DNA of 64,000 bases from Xylocopa sonorina (lineage: Eukaryota; Arthropoda; Insecta; Hymenoptera; Apidae). The notes under the pieces are model-generated. The model saw only the letters and a list, made by a program, of their open reading frames with translations, was not told where the DNA came from and did no database searches. Where the stretch lies: positions 6,886,501 through 6,950,500 of the forward strand of contig NC_135199.1 of the NCBI RefSeq assembly GCF_050948175.1. Reading direction: 5' to 3'. Positions 24,735 to 37,637 of the stretch are shown here, in pieces. A program made the position numbers and the translations under genes. Each line of letters opens with the position of its first letter. Position 1 is the stretch's first letter.

Positions 24735-25410
24735 CTTACAGGCTGCCCGGTGAAATATCGGGTGGCGCGGGTAAAACGTGTCGCCCCCCTCCCCGCGCTG
24801 GCCCCCTCGCGATGATTTAAAATGCATGTCCCTTCGGGGAGCACGCTCGCGTGGCTATCGCGTCCGTTGATCCGTAAATCAGCAAGTTGTTCCGTGAATC
24901 TTTCACGTCTCTCGCGATTTATTCCGTGACAGACGATTCTTGGGAAATCGTTCCTAATCGGATAATCGAGCGGAGGGGTCGCGTTGCCTTTTCAATTATA
25001 CTTGGCCGTCTCAGATGTCACGTGAGAGATTATCAATCGCCGGATCTCCGGCTAAGTTCGAACGGGCACAGAATTATAAATTCCAAGGAACTTGCGCGCT
25101 CACGAAAAGAACGAGGAGTTTCTTTCTCCCTCTTCAGGTGGATAGGTCACGATATATGCTCGAGCATGGAGAAACGAACAGCCATCCGTTATAAATATGT
25201 CGTTTTACGCCGTTGGGGCTGTAACAACGGGTAGGATGAATTTGCTTTATGTTGTGAAAGAGTCGTCAGGGAGTCTGGCGTTTAGTGAGGCAAAAGAATC
25301 CCTATCCTACGCGCGGCTGACAAAAAGTGAGATTATCACCGATAAATCTCGTACCCGTTCGTCTATAAAGGGACATTTTTCTGCATCTTCGAAGGAAAAA
25401 AGGATTCCTG

Positions 25411-25430
25411 CCTCTCTCTCTCTCTCTCTC
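25411..25430. repeat. CT microsatellite
   Basis: A pure CT run of about ten units. It lies between the two copies of the degenerate repeat described at 24,554 and 25,857. No other signal is seen. Confidence 0.9.
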
Positions 25431-25856
25431 GTATCGAAATAACAGGTGACCCTCGAAACCTGTTTCGTACACGGGTGCGTTCGTAAACCACCCTGTGTCA
25501 CAGTGGGAGGGGAGGAAATATTAGGCGCACGGATCATTTACAGGCGGTTCGATTAAACTTATTATCGTAAACCACTGGCACACTGTAATCATCCCCACTT
25601 CATTTAATATCCCCGCAACCCTCGAATCACGATCCGTCTTTTCGGCAACGCGACCCCCAGAATTTATCGCGCCACTCGCAACGCGGTTCTCTCGCTTATC
25701 CAGCGGGCAGACGCGATCACGGTCACGCAGAGGGTGAGAAGAAGCGAGGGTGGGTGCAGAAAAAAAGAGGCGGCGGGACGTTGCTCGCTCTAGCGAGAGG
25801 GCCGTCACCGAGTCTGGGCTTACTAGACCAAGAGAATGCTCGCCTATGCGAGCCGG

Positions 25857-26044
25857 GATAAAAAATGGGATTGCTTAAATTCGCCGTCAACCCCAAGAGT
25901 CGGCCCCTCGTTCGCAAGAAGTTTGGCGAACCATTGCGGCAATAAATAATGCCGAGACCGCCCCTTTCGTCCCATAGACCACGGAAGAGAGTGAAAGACC
26001 GTGGAACGGGTGAGGCAGAGGGTGGAGTAATGAGAACTTTGCAC
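25857..26044 (+). repeat. Copy B of a two-copy degenerate repeat
   Basis: Conserved blocks are gataaaaaatggg at 25857, ttaaattcgccg near 25,875, ataaataatgcc at 25942, and the identical 19-mer agtaatgagaactttgcac at 26026-26044. Start points are about 1.3 kb from copy A, and the sequence between blocks is unrelated. Here the 19-mer sits inside a different stem (ggtggag/ctccacc), so the word itself, not one fold, is what is kept. That favours protein-binding words in a duplicated control element, but a relic of a dispersed repeat is equally possible. Confidence 0.6.
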
Positions 26045-28913
26045 TTCCATCCTCCACCTCTGCGTATAATGTCGATTCGTACACGTATCGCCGATTTAAT
26101 GTACACTTGGGGGAACGGTGCGTTAGTTATTATTTACTGCGTGTACATAAATTGTACGGGGAGGCCCGGGCACCGCGCTGTACACCGCGAGCCGCCACTT
26201 TAATGGTACGCTCAGCGCGCGAGCCGCGAACGTCTCTATTAAAAAGTGTTTTATCTTGATTTATTCCCACCTAGAGAAATTGCCGGGGATTATTGTGGAG
26301 TGCGAGCGGCGACGGGGCGGGGAAGGGCGGTGCGGGGCGCGAGACGGTGGGAAGCAACGAATAATTCTATTACGCGGCTGATAAACGCCGAGCGTTTCGA
26401 AGGATTGCGTTACCAACAGAAATAATAACCACGATTCCGGTCGATATTGAATTTGTAACAATTCTCACTTTCAACTGGGTCCTTCAGCCTCGCGCAATTT
26501 TACTTAAGGAGATTACACCGATAACCCGGTGTCTCCATCCAATCCTGATATTATTAAAAGCCTGTTTACCGTTTCAGACACATCCTCTGATCCGCCATTC
26601 GATAGATGGTAAATGTGTTAATTTATTATCCGCGATCGTTCACTCGAGGAGAGGCTCTCCGTTGATTAAGCGAGCCATCTGATTAAGCTGAAAGCGTGTG
26701 TGATTCATCGCGATGAGTTTCCAAACAACGATCCCGATAGCGCACGCGTGATTATGATTAAGAAACCTCCTCGACTTCCGTGCCAGCTTCGATTTCCCGG
26801 TTCCGTGATCGAAGGACGAGATATCGGCTGGCGTTTGCGCGAGCCTGAATAAATTAGCGAATTCGATGTCGAAGCAACCAGTTGCACCGCACTGTCGACC
26901 GCTATCTTCTCGAAAGCTCGATGATTCACCACGGTTGGCCACGGCGTGCCTCGACTCGATCATCTCTTCCCTCGTCCTTCGTTCCATCCCTCGCGAGAAT
27001 CTCGCTACAGCGGCAAAAAAAGGACACGGTCATTTTTCTCCGGCGAAACCCTTTTTCCAGCGCGCAGGCGACGTACGTGCAACGCGGTCGTTTTTTGCGA
27101 TGGAACGCATTACCCTGCCCGCGCCATTGGCGAACGCCTCCTTAACGCGTTTCTCAGGAAACGTCACAGTTTATCGAGTCGCAGGTTTTTTCCTCTCCTT
27201 CTTTCCCACCGCGTGGTCTCGTTCTACACGGAATCAGCAAAAACACCCCCTACGTATCCATAATTCATACGCCCTACAGCTCCGTTAAACGTTATCCACC
27301 CTCTGATTTCCAATGGTATCGTTCTATTATACGCCCGAAAACGGTGAACCGTGACGATGACGGTCGCTCGTAGAGATTCGCGGATCGGTAGCCGTTTTCA
27401 ACGGGACGGTGGTCGTAGTTGTAACAGTTATGCGCCGGCCGCAACGCTGGACCACCGTTTAGGGCCGGTTCCTAGCGGCTGCGTTTTATCAAAACCACCC
27501 CAGCCACCCCCTCTCAGTCGACCGTGCCGCCGTCCGGGCGTGGAAAACCAAGGGGCGCCGGATTAAACCGGTCGCGTCAGCAATTTCCTACTGACAGCCG
27601 TAATAAGTCGTCGGTTCCGGAACAATATGATTTCCGCGAGATTATATCGGGAACGATGATGAAGGGGCTTCTGCTCGTGGAAAATTGGTTCGCGTGTTTA
27701 TGCCCGGGGGCCAGCGCGCTCGTGAGCGAGCATGACTGTTATTTTTCGCGGTCGAAGAGTTCGATAGTTATAGAAGCGGACGGTTTGGCAGTTTGCCTGG
27801 CAGTAACCTTATCGTTAGGTAAACTTTAGATACCCGGTTGATCCGTTCGTAGAAACGTTTCGACGCGATACCGTTAAATTACGAATCTCACGGGATATCG
27901 GGACCCGCGGATACGTAATTCCGCGGATCCCGCGCTCCCTTCCGGCGGACGGCTGCTCTTTCTTTCGCCCGTTACTTGGATTACTGCCTGGACGTTTCCT
28001 AATATCGATTTAAGTCCGCATAAATAACAACAATTCGCGGGATTACCCCGGATCGTTTCGAAGAGATTACAACAGTTCGATGGAGCTTCGCTGCCGCGTA
28101 ACGAAATATGGATCCCGGCTGTTTCTCTCCAGCCGGAATAACCGATAGACACTTTCGGTCTTCGAGGTGTCTTTCGACGTCGAAATATCGACAGTAGCCT
28201 TCTTTTTCACTGGATACGATCAATATTTCAGCCAGGACCGCGTTAAGGGACTGAGACGGTCGCGTCGCGGGGAACTGCGACGTGCGCGAGTTGGAATCTC
28301 TCAGTTTCCCGGGGTCGTCCAGTGTCACCGTACAACGTGACCCTTCCGCGCGTCGGGAAATAACGAGCGATCGTCTTAAACTTTAACGAGCCCGATCGAA
28401 CTCGACGGTAAAAGGTAACGGAACGAGTCGAACGGTGGGCGGTCGGTTGGTCCCATTCACCGAAAGAAACGCGCGCTAAAACAAAGGTGCGACGGGAAAT
28501 ATTGGTCCACGGGACCTTGCCAGTTCATAACTGTTGCTCTTCCGTGAAAGGGAACCCGCGTACAAGTACCGCCAGTACGTGTATAACTTGGCAGGCTGCC
28601 CCGAGCCTTGGGCACAGTCAATATTTTGGGCAGGTCCGGTTCTGGTTGTCGTAGGTATTACCAGCCTTTCCTGGATTCCTTCGCGCGCCCCGTGGCAGCA
28701 GGTAGAAAACCGTAGAAACGCTCAATTGACCCCGGTGCTCCGGCAAGGATCGAAGGACTCCCTTGTGTGTGCTCTGCCCCTTGTAGACGTGGTACTCGTC
28801 TTTGTGGAGGCGACGATTGTGTTTGTCGACGTAGTCGGGTGTCGAATCGCATCTAAACAGGAGATATCTTATTTCCGTGACGCCTCATTGGAGAACGCGT
28901 CCTGTTCACCGTG

Positions 28914-28945
<32 letters not shown>

Positions 28946-31900
28946 GCTCTCTTCCACCACGATCCGTGTACCTTTCGTTCAGCGCGGTCGCTATAAATTC
29001 CGCCATAGAGATGCCTATCTTTATGGATTCCTGTTTTAGGATTCTAACAAATGGATTTAGGTTTCCGTCGGCTCGCGTTGTCTTTTTAAGTGTCACGATG
29101 TTCTCGATCGGCAGATAAGGGTGTACAATCTGCGCGTGGGTAATTCAGCGATCGCTCGCCAAACGGATCACTGGCCCGACGAACTTTACGCGTATAAAAC
29201 GTGAAAGTATCTCAGTGGTGCGCGGCGTAACTTAAAAATCTCATTTTCGAGATAAAGCCAGGGGAGGGGGAATTTTTCAAGCGCGATTAGATCTACAGGG
29301 ATGGGCAAAGGATACACCGTTTCCCGGAGACGGTGTAAACGAAATTCAATGCTTAACCCGTTTGCGATGGTAGATACGTGAGGAAAACTTGACCGAGCTT
29401 CTTTCCACGGGTATGAACAACCGAATCGTTGCACGGAACATTCCAGGGGAAGAGTAAAACTACTTTACGATACACCTCGAAGCGATAATAATAACTTGTT
29501 GGAAATCGACACAGAAAACATTAGAAATAAAAGAATTAGTCAGTCTCCAGCACCACTGAAGTTAGCTGCGTCGTACGTTCAGATGAACGTCGAAGTGAAC
29601 CCGTCCTGTCTGCGATACGCTCGACGCTTCACCCCTGAACGCGGGGATTAAAGCATAAAAGATTCCCGCGGACGATGGAACGCGCGAAATGCTAACTTAT
29701 TAGAGTGTCAGGGGCGATAAGCGGTGGCTCGCGTGTTACGCAGACGCGAGAACGCAGGGGTGAGTTTCGTTTCTGCGTCATCGAAAAATGGTGTTACCAG
29801 TATCGCGGCGCCCATCTCGCGCGCTCGCGGAAACGCGTAATGCCGCGGACAAACACTGCGGGACGCAGATTTGGCACTCGTCGAAATAATCTTGCCCGGG
29901 TCGCGAGGGGGTGGCGGTGGTCCAGGGGACGCTGCGAATAGGACGCGGCTTGGTCGCGGCGTCGCGGCGCTCGGTGTCTTGTGTTTGGATAATACACACA
30001 GATAGTCGGATAATTCACTTGTCTCGTCGAAAATGAAATTACGCCGGCGACGGTGCAGCTATGCAAAACCCAGGCAGTCGGCGAAATGGCAACGCGGCGG
30101 GCCCCGGGGCCGCGAGGCAATGCATAAAAGCAGTACAGCGTGTATTATTTTACATTTCCCCGAGGGTCGTCCTATGGGGATTCAAGAGAGGAGTATCCTT
30201 CCCACCCTCAATAATTCCCGTCTATCTGGCAAACCACCCCCTCGCCGCGCAGAGGAAGCTGCGAGGTTGTCCTTAGAAATTTATATTCAATAAAACCACT
30301 TTACCAACTCTCTATGCTGCCAGTAAATAAAGGCTCGTTGTAAGTCACGTTACACGGGTTAGAATCGAGTTTTGTGACGGGAGCCGCGTGGGACGAGTTC
30401 CATCGCCTAAGTATGGGATTACGTGAGAACGAGCCCCGCTCCGTGGAGTACCGTCGAATATCGCCAGTGCGCGTTGCGCCAGCGGAAACTATGCGCACAG
30501 GAATTTCTGTCCGTTTAAAGCCTACGCTTTCTGTTATCGAGACTACTAAAATTTACTGCCCTCCGTCCGATGTCCTTCCTCTGTGTTCCATCGCAATTTT
30601 CTTACACAGCGTACCGCGAAAAATATGGAGAATCATTCGGAGTAATAGCCTCGAAGCTGAAAATAATGGCTCGCGAGTAACGTCCACTCGCAGGACTCTC
30701 TGTTTAGCGTTAATCGAGGTATCGGATAATAAACGTTTTATTCGGCACCAGCCTGTTCCCCGTCCCGACTTTAAATAATTCAACGAGAATGAATACAATA
30801 TGTCGTGCGACGCCGGCATAATTCATACATAATAGAGATGTACACGCGCTCGAACCACATTTAAGTCAATCAACGAACACGATAACGCGTGATCACCCTC
30901 TTCGAGGCAATCGATGCGCGTGTCTCGCGTTTCTGGCTATCACGGTGACTCGGCGGAACGATTACGCGTATAAAAGTCGGCCGTGTCAAATCCTCGGTTA
31001 CCCTTGCGGAACTATAAAGTCCTGAATGTAATAAATGATCGGTCCCCCTCGTCGCACCGGTACCGGTTCGGTTCCGTTACGGTCGGACACGATGGAGAGA
31101 GGAGGAGGGCGGGTCGCAGTGTAAATTAAGTATTCCGCGGAGGGCGGACAGGCTCGTTCACCTTTCGTAGAAGGAGATATAGTTTAGTTTTAAGGAAACT
31201 GGCCGGACGATGGACTACCTCTTGGGACGTTCGAACAAAGGTCCTGGGCGAACCGGATCGTTTCGCAGTGAAAAAAGGGCGAAACGAGCGGCGGAGGAAG
31301 GGTCGACCACGAAACGTGCGCGACGATAAATCACCTTAGCGGATCTTAAGGGAAATTCGGTGAAATCTCATCCATTAGGATTAGAAGTACGGAAACAACG
31401 AGGTGCACGTTTTGCAAACACCGCAGAGTGGTTATTTGTTGGTGTTGGAAAAAATGTTCGAGGCACTGGTTGGCTGCGTTATGGAAACAACACTTTGGGT
31501 TCTCCCTTCGCTGGGCTGGGGCTTGAAAACCGTGCGCTGGAATATTTACCTCGAACACTGGCCCCCTTCGTTCTTCATTTCTCCCTCGTTCTCTCTTCCT
31601 CGTCATTCCTCTCCCTGCCCTTCATATTTTGCCGTCGTTTTGGTAATCCGGGAATAGCAATACGAGTGGTTTCACCCTAACACCGGGGGGTATAAATCGA
31701 GGTATCCGACGCGAGGCCGATTATACGATACGAAGCGTCGGACGGAAGGGAGAAAATTGATAAGTTGCTCGAGTGGCGAACACGGTGATGCGTGGCGCGA
31801 ATTTTCGTCCCGCTAACAAACGACATCTTGCTGGAGTTCATGAAATGATAATCTCTCGTTGATTTAATCGCGCTGATTTAACCACTTTGGAATGCTCTCC

Positions 31901-34900
31901 GTTAAGCATGGAATTTTCCTTTTCTCAGTCAACGAGAACGTTTTCGATCGGGTCCTTCTATACGGTGTGCGCGATGATTTCGCGAGTGTCCGCGATTCGT
32001 GTCCGCAACGCCGCCATCGAACGTTATTGCGTGCCATAAACTCATGCATAATGATATGAAACACTCCTGCCGAAATGAATATCCTTAACAGCTTTACGCA
32101 TATTTAGCGAATATTCGGAGCGTCCTGAAATATGTAGTGTATCTACATCACTGTGCAGCTCGATAATCCTAGCCGCGTGTAAACCGCTGACAAATTCATG
32201 CCGGGACATTATAGACGCATTACCAACGAGTAGTGGGATCGGTAAATTGAAACGAGCAGTGAAGCGGCGCCTGGGTCCTCCTCGCCGCTGCAAAAGTGCT
32301 ACCAACTATTAATTAATACAGAAATCAGGGATGAAATCGAGCTAAATCGAATCAGACCGCGGATAATTTTACAGGGAAAACTTAAAATACAAATTCCCTT
32401 GTAAAACAAGTCAGCGTTCCGATACTTTCGAGCGATAGTCCATACGCAAGACCACTCAAGCTCAAGTGCGGTAAATAGAAGGGACAGAAGGTGGTACGAT
32501 AATGCGAACTCGATGCTTCGTCACCCTCTGGCGCGGAGTGTCGAGTTAAGCTGGTGTTGAAATTTTGTTCGATGAGCGAAGTACACGCCGGTTTAATTTG
32601 TAGTACTACCCATCCGGATGCGCTGCGTGGATGGTAAACGTCGGCCGCGATGGCTGGTTGGTAACGGGGGTTGGCGAGAGTGGGCAGTCGGCGGCGGCGG
32701 GCCGGCTACTAGTCAAATTTATTGAAACGCACTCTGTACTCCACCCGCGCCCACCCCAGGGGATCGAATCCTGGTATTGCGCAACGGTTTCACCCGATGG
32801 AGAACCGAATTCTGCAGCGTAGCCGCGCGCACTCGAAGGACCGCGGGGGTGGTTTGTTAAGGGATGTTCCGTGGCCGCTCGACGATGGCCGCGCGCGTTC
32901 TCTGTATATTTTGTAATTTAATTGCTACCGGACAAGATGGAACACGGCGCCCGTTGGAATCGATTTAAATGCCGTCGACCCGTCGGTCAGCGGGACTTAA
33001 GCCGGTAAATTAATTTGCATTACGCGTCGCTGGTTAGTGCTCGAAGAAAACGGCGCGCGGCGGTTTATTCGGTTCCGCCTCTATTAGTAACGTTCCCTTT
33101 GCAGCGTGTGTACACCAGCCGCGATTCTAATACAGTTCAGCTACGTGTACGGCGGTCTGGGCTTGCGGCGAGGGATGTTTCGTTCGTATGGAGCCTGTTG
33201 AAATTGCCCTTTCGTTTCCCGGTTCCGCGCTCTTTACGATAACAGCTTGTTTATCGGGCTGAAACGCCATTAAAAGTTCCCGTAATTTATTGGAAAGATT
33301 AGATTGGCTGGAATTATAAATAAATACCTCGACTGATGGAAATTGCATCGTTACCCTGTTCAATGGAACAGCGGGAGAAAGGGGGATGGACGCTCGATAG
33401 AGAAAGAGTTGAATTAAGAAGGAAATTCGTAGCCCGTTCCTAGGCCAGGGATTTCCATTTACGTAATTGACTTCGAAATGAAAATTTTCGTCCCTCGTAT
33501 ATAGTACCTACTCCAATTTATCGGAACGTTATCCCAGCCTGTCCCGCGGGACACTGAGCTGTGCTTGAAAACAGTTTGTCTGATAGAGTTGAATTGTGCG
33601 GTATGTTAGATACGAGCCTCCAGAGGAACCGGTTAGATTGCTATAAAATATGTCGAGAGAAACTGGAATACCTGGCTGAAATAGAACAGGGAAGGTTTAT
33701 CGTTTCTCCTTGTTGCCATCCTTATATTCCGCCACTGGATATCATCACCGAACGATGTCAAGTATTTGGGAAATACACGCTGATTTTCTGTGCTCCTCCG
33801 TACTTTTTCTTCTCCTCTAAGAAACGGATGCGAGTTCGCTCGAACATCTTCTATTATATCTTATCGCTTATTATCCGCAAATATTTGAGAGATACCGCAG
33901 AATAATGTGCCCATTAAACTTTATTGGCCCTCGGTTCGCAAATGGTCATCGATATGGATACGGGGTAGACGGATAAGGGTACCCCGGTGGTATCAGTTAT
34001 CGAAACAGGGCTATTATTTGCGTTTGACCTAAATGCTGAGTCAAGTATTGCGTGAGCCACGGAGGGATAAGGGTCGATGAAAGGGCGAGCTGAATCAGAC
34101 CATGTCCACACCAGTCGTGTAACATTTTCTTATCAATCCGTGGTTCCGAGGCGGCCCCAACCACCGCGCATGCAAATTTCAACCGCGTCGAAACGTATCG
34201 CTGACGAAGACCGTGAAACGCGAAATTTCCGTCGGGCCAAGCACTCGCGGAGGCGTCAAAGGCGAAGGAATTGGATTTTGTTTAGCCGTCCGATCGCATT
34301 CTCCGGTCGCGTGAAAATCAGCTTCGCAGCCGTGAAAATGAAACGCCTCCTTGTACCCCTTGTAATTTCTCCGATACACGATTTACACGCGGCTGCAGGA
34401 TTGTTCGTAATAGTCGAACACGAGGGTGCGCGAGATTATTCAAATCCGTTTGGAATCCATCGCAACTATATTCAAGAACTTGTCGCGCCGTCCTCCAATT
34501 GTCTTACGCTTGTTGTACATTCGTAAAGGCGAACTTCCGTAGCCCGTGTAACAAGGTTCCGGCTAAGTTTCAACGCGCATCGACGTTTCCACCTCGAGAC
34601 GGCGAGGGGATGGAAAAATATGCGTCGCCTATTTTCAGATATAAGTCGCTGCATTACGTGGTACGAGTGTCTCGCTGTTTTTTATTTATCACCACGCGGT
34701 ATTAATTTTTACGCGTAATCGATATTCCGTTTGTTCCTTTCTCGCGTCGAAGAAGCGCGACGGACGCAGGGGGTCAGAGGGGAGGATAAAAAGAAGCGAA
34801 AAATTTAATACGTTATTGGTGGTGGAGAGATTTATCGAAACGCACGTTGGTGCTCTCCCTAGGGAATAAATTCCGTACCGTACGCTGCTTTACCAGACAG

Positions 34901-37619
34901 AGTCGAATTCCACGGGGTGGTAGATACGAAGGACTAGGGGTAGCTAAAGGATGCGCCGAAGCAGGGCTGTACGTTTACATCAAAGACTGCGGGCGAGTGT
35001 GCGCGCATATTTTTCTTCCGCTTATTATTAAAATAAATGGACTTTCCAGCGGGGAGCGATACAGGCTTGAATTTCACTTGTAAAAATCTGAATCTGAAAC
35101 GCGATCCCCTTCTACATAATTTACGCTATTCGCCGTTTCGCAATTTCCACTTTTTAACTGATGTTTACTCGTTCCCGACCTCGCAAAGATCCTGGCAAAG
35201 AGGCATCTGGATCTTTGAAATCCTCTACCGCCTTGAAATTAAAAATCGTCACGTAACAGAGAAATGTAGAATCTTGCACGCGCCCCGAAACAGCCCCAAC
35301 AAATTTCACTCTTAAAATCGATTCTGCCCTAAAAATATTTGACCCCAGTTACAACAATTCTCTCCTCGAAAATGAAGGGGGGAACAAAAGCGAAACTGGC
35401 GAGTGACTCCCGTTTCGCTGCGCCCCCACTTCGAGGTAGGACTTCGAGTTCATATCGGCGCGCAGGGGGTGCGACACGATTTCAACCCCGTGTACCAAGC
35501 GACGGCACTGGCCAGGGAGTCGAACAAAGATCCGCGTACGTACCTAGCCCGGGACAATCATAACAAGCGGGTTGTCGGGGCGAAAGGCAGCGGCAACGGT
35601 AGCTGTAGCGTCACCAGGGGTAGATGAAACACCGGCGGGCTTAAGTTCACCCTCCTAGCGGCAATGAAAGAAGCCCGCGGAGGGATGAATCCGGCTGGAT
35701 ACGCAACGGCGGCGATTACATCGTGGCAGGAAGCACCGCTGGAATTCGCCACGGAGCGAGTCGGTTCAGCGAGCGTCGCGAATCGCTCCTATAAATTATC
35801 CCCGCTAAAACGGCACCCGGCGCGCGCAATTATTTAAATGTACCGGATAACGACGAGGACGAGTCCGCGTCGCAAGGCGGAGCCGCGCGGGAACACCAGT
35901 TCGAGGGAAATGATAGAGGGTTCGGGACGATCACTTCAATACTGCGAGGAAAGTTCCTAGGAGGGTGCACTCTGCTCTCTGTCGTAACTCGAGGAACGTA
36001 CGAAGCGTGCGTGCGCGTTCTCTGCGAGCTCTTAACCCCGAGATTCGCGATATTCTTCTGCGTTCGCTCTTGTCGATGTGATCGTTAGTTTTAGACTATT
36101 ACACGAATTATGCGAGCTATCGAACGAATTCGACCATTTTGGTTTCGTCGATCATCGTCGATGTGTCGAGTAGTACTTCCAAGATTGGTCTCGCGACGGA
36201 AATCTGGCATTTGCTTGATAGAGCAATTTATCGAAACGCTGCTCTTAGTTCGTCCCTGCGGAGCCAGTGCTTCACTCGCGGTTCCACTGAGAAAGTTGAA
36301 TACCGCGCGGCAGATATAAAGGAGATTCCCGGGAAATATGCTGAGGTTGCTCCCTAATGCTTTAGTATTTCCGAAATAAACTGCGCTGCTCTTCGAACCT
36401 TTTTCAAGGTAGCCGGGAAAATTGTTCCTGAAAGTCTGCGCTTAAGCTTGGATTCGTTCGAGATCCTCGACTTCGGTACGGGAACCGTTTTGCGCTCGAT
36501 CCCCGGTATCTAATGCACCGCGGTCGATGCGGAAGTTCAGATTGCTGCTGGTAAAACTTCGGAACGCGAGCAGAGACGCGCGAATCGTACGTTCCGACCG
36601 TGTAATTCTGATTAAAATTTGATTGGAATAAAGATCGAGTATTCCGTCGGGGTGCGCGCGTTGTGTCATATCGAGGTTCGATAACCTGATTATCAATAAT
36701 ATTCGCAGTAACAGCCGCGGAGCGCGGATGGACTGTCCGCGATTCGAATATTAAATACCTCGATGGTGGATTCGATTCCAATATCGAACGTTACTTAAGT
36801 TGACCTGAAAGCTTTCGAAGTGCCACCTCGTCCAAGTGACTCGATGGTGGTGAATGGTAACAAGCGGGCTCGCGTGCAAAGAAGAAAGTTGACGGCGGAC
36901 AGAGGGAGCGAGAACTTCAAGGGAAGCATTAAAAGATTCGAAAGTTTGTCAGGCGAAGCGTCGAAATGTCCCCGATAACGAACTTGAGACGACCCGATCC
37001 CGCTTTCGCTTTACAACCCGGCTATTATTTAACCTGCCGAGGCATAAATGGGTCGCGCTTAACAGTGCCTTCCTTAACGCGGAAGTTTCGCCGTTATTAA
37101 TCGACGCGGAAGCCCCGCCGTTGAAAAACCAAGCCGTTGGTAATTGATGAGGTAGTACTGTAAATGTCCCGGACGAAAATAATATGTAGCGCAGTTTATC
37201 GTGCCCGCCTAATTTATGCTGATGAATTCGCGGCTGATTCAATTGCATAATAATGAAATCCCGGGTATGCATACCCAAGTAAGATATCCATAACCTATTC
37301 TTTGCCGACGTCCAATTACTTATACCGTATGTTATCTTCGCGACATAGTAACGTCGGTGAGCATACATATAAATCATATCTTGAACTACCCCATGGAAGA
37401 CTGACGCAGTGCTATCGGGCCAGGGGATCTCGGTTGGTGAATAGATTCGCATATACACGTATCTATTTTGCGTTAGACTGCATAACCAACCCCCCTCCGT
37501 TCAAGTGATTCAATATCGAATCAATCGTAAGCTAGGGGTGGGTTTAACGAAACCGAATTACGAACAGCGGAGATGAATTATCGGGGCTGGCGAACGTGCG
37601 TTCGAGCTCGAGTTTGAAC
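26045..37619. other. Non-coding stretch
   Basis: No confident exon, RNA gene or mobile element. It includes a CT run (28,918-28,951), 7- to 8-bp stems at 28,115-28,135 (ccggctg/cagccgg) and 29,313-29,337 (tacaccgt/acggtgta), and a 14-bp perfect palindrome gggtatgcataccc at 37,263-37,276. The part around 33,460-33,910 is more AT-rich and carries a 100-codon frame treated as a finding. Confidence 0.5.
28918..28951. repeat. CT microsatellite
   Basis: A CT run with one cgct interruption. It inflates chance open frames on both strands by encoding alternating Ser-Leu or Glu-Arg. Confidence 0.9.
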
Positions 37620-37637
37620 AAAAAAAAAAAAAAAAAA
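37620..37637 (+). repeat. Poly-A tract, 18 nt
   Basis: Eighteen A residues between tttgaac and tgtacg. No poly-A signal or duplication at its flanks suggests retroposition. Confidence 0.85.

Noticed and set aside
28534..29118. 194-codon plus-strand open frame
   Set aside because: It begins at a non-ATG codon, runs through a CT microsatellite that gives a Ser-Leu repeat, and shows no domain or flanking splice signal.
32750..32785. tRNA-like sequence ggatcgaatcc
   Set aside because: A five-pair stem forms but the loop is not TTCRANY and no D- or anticodon arm is present upstream.
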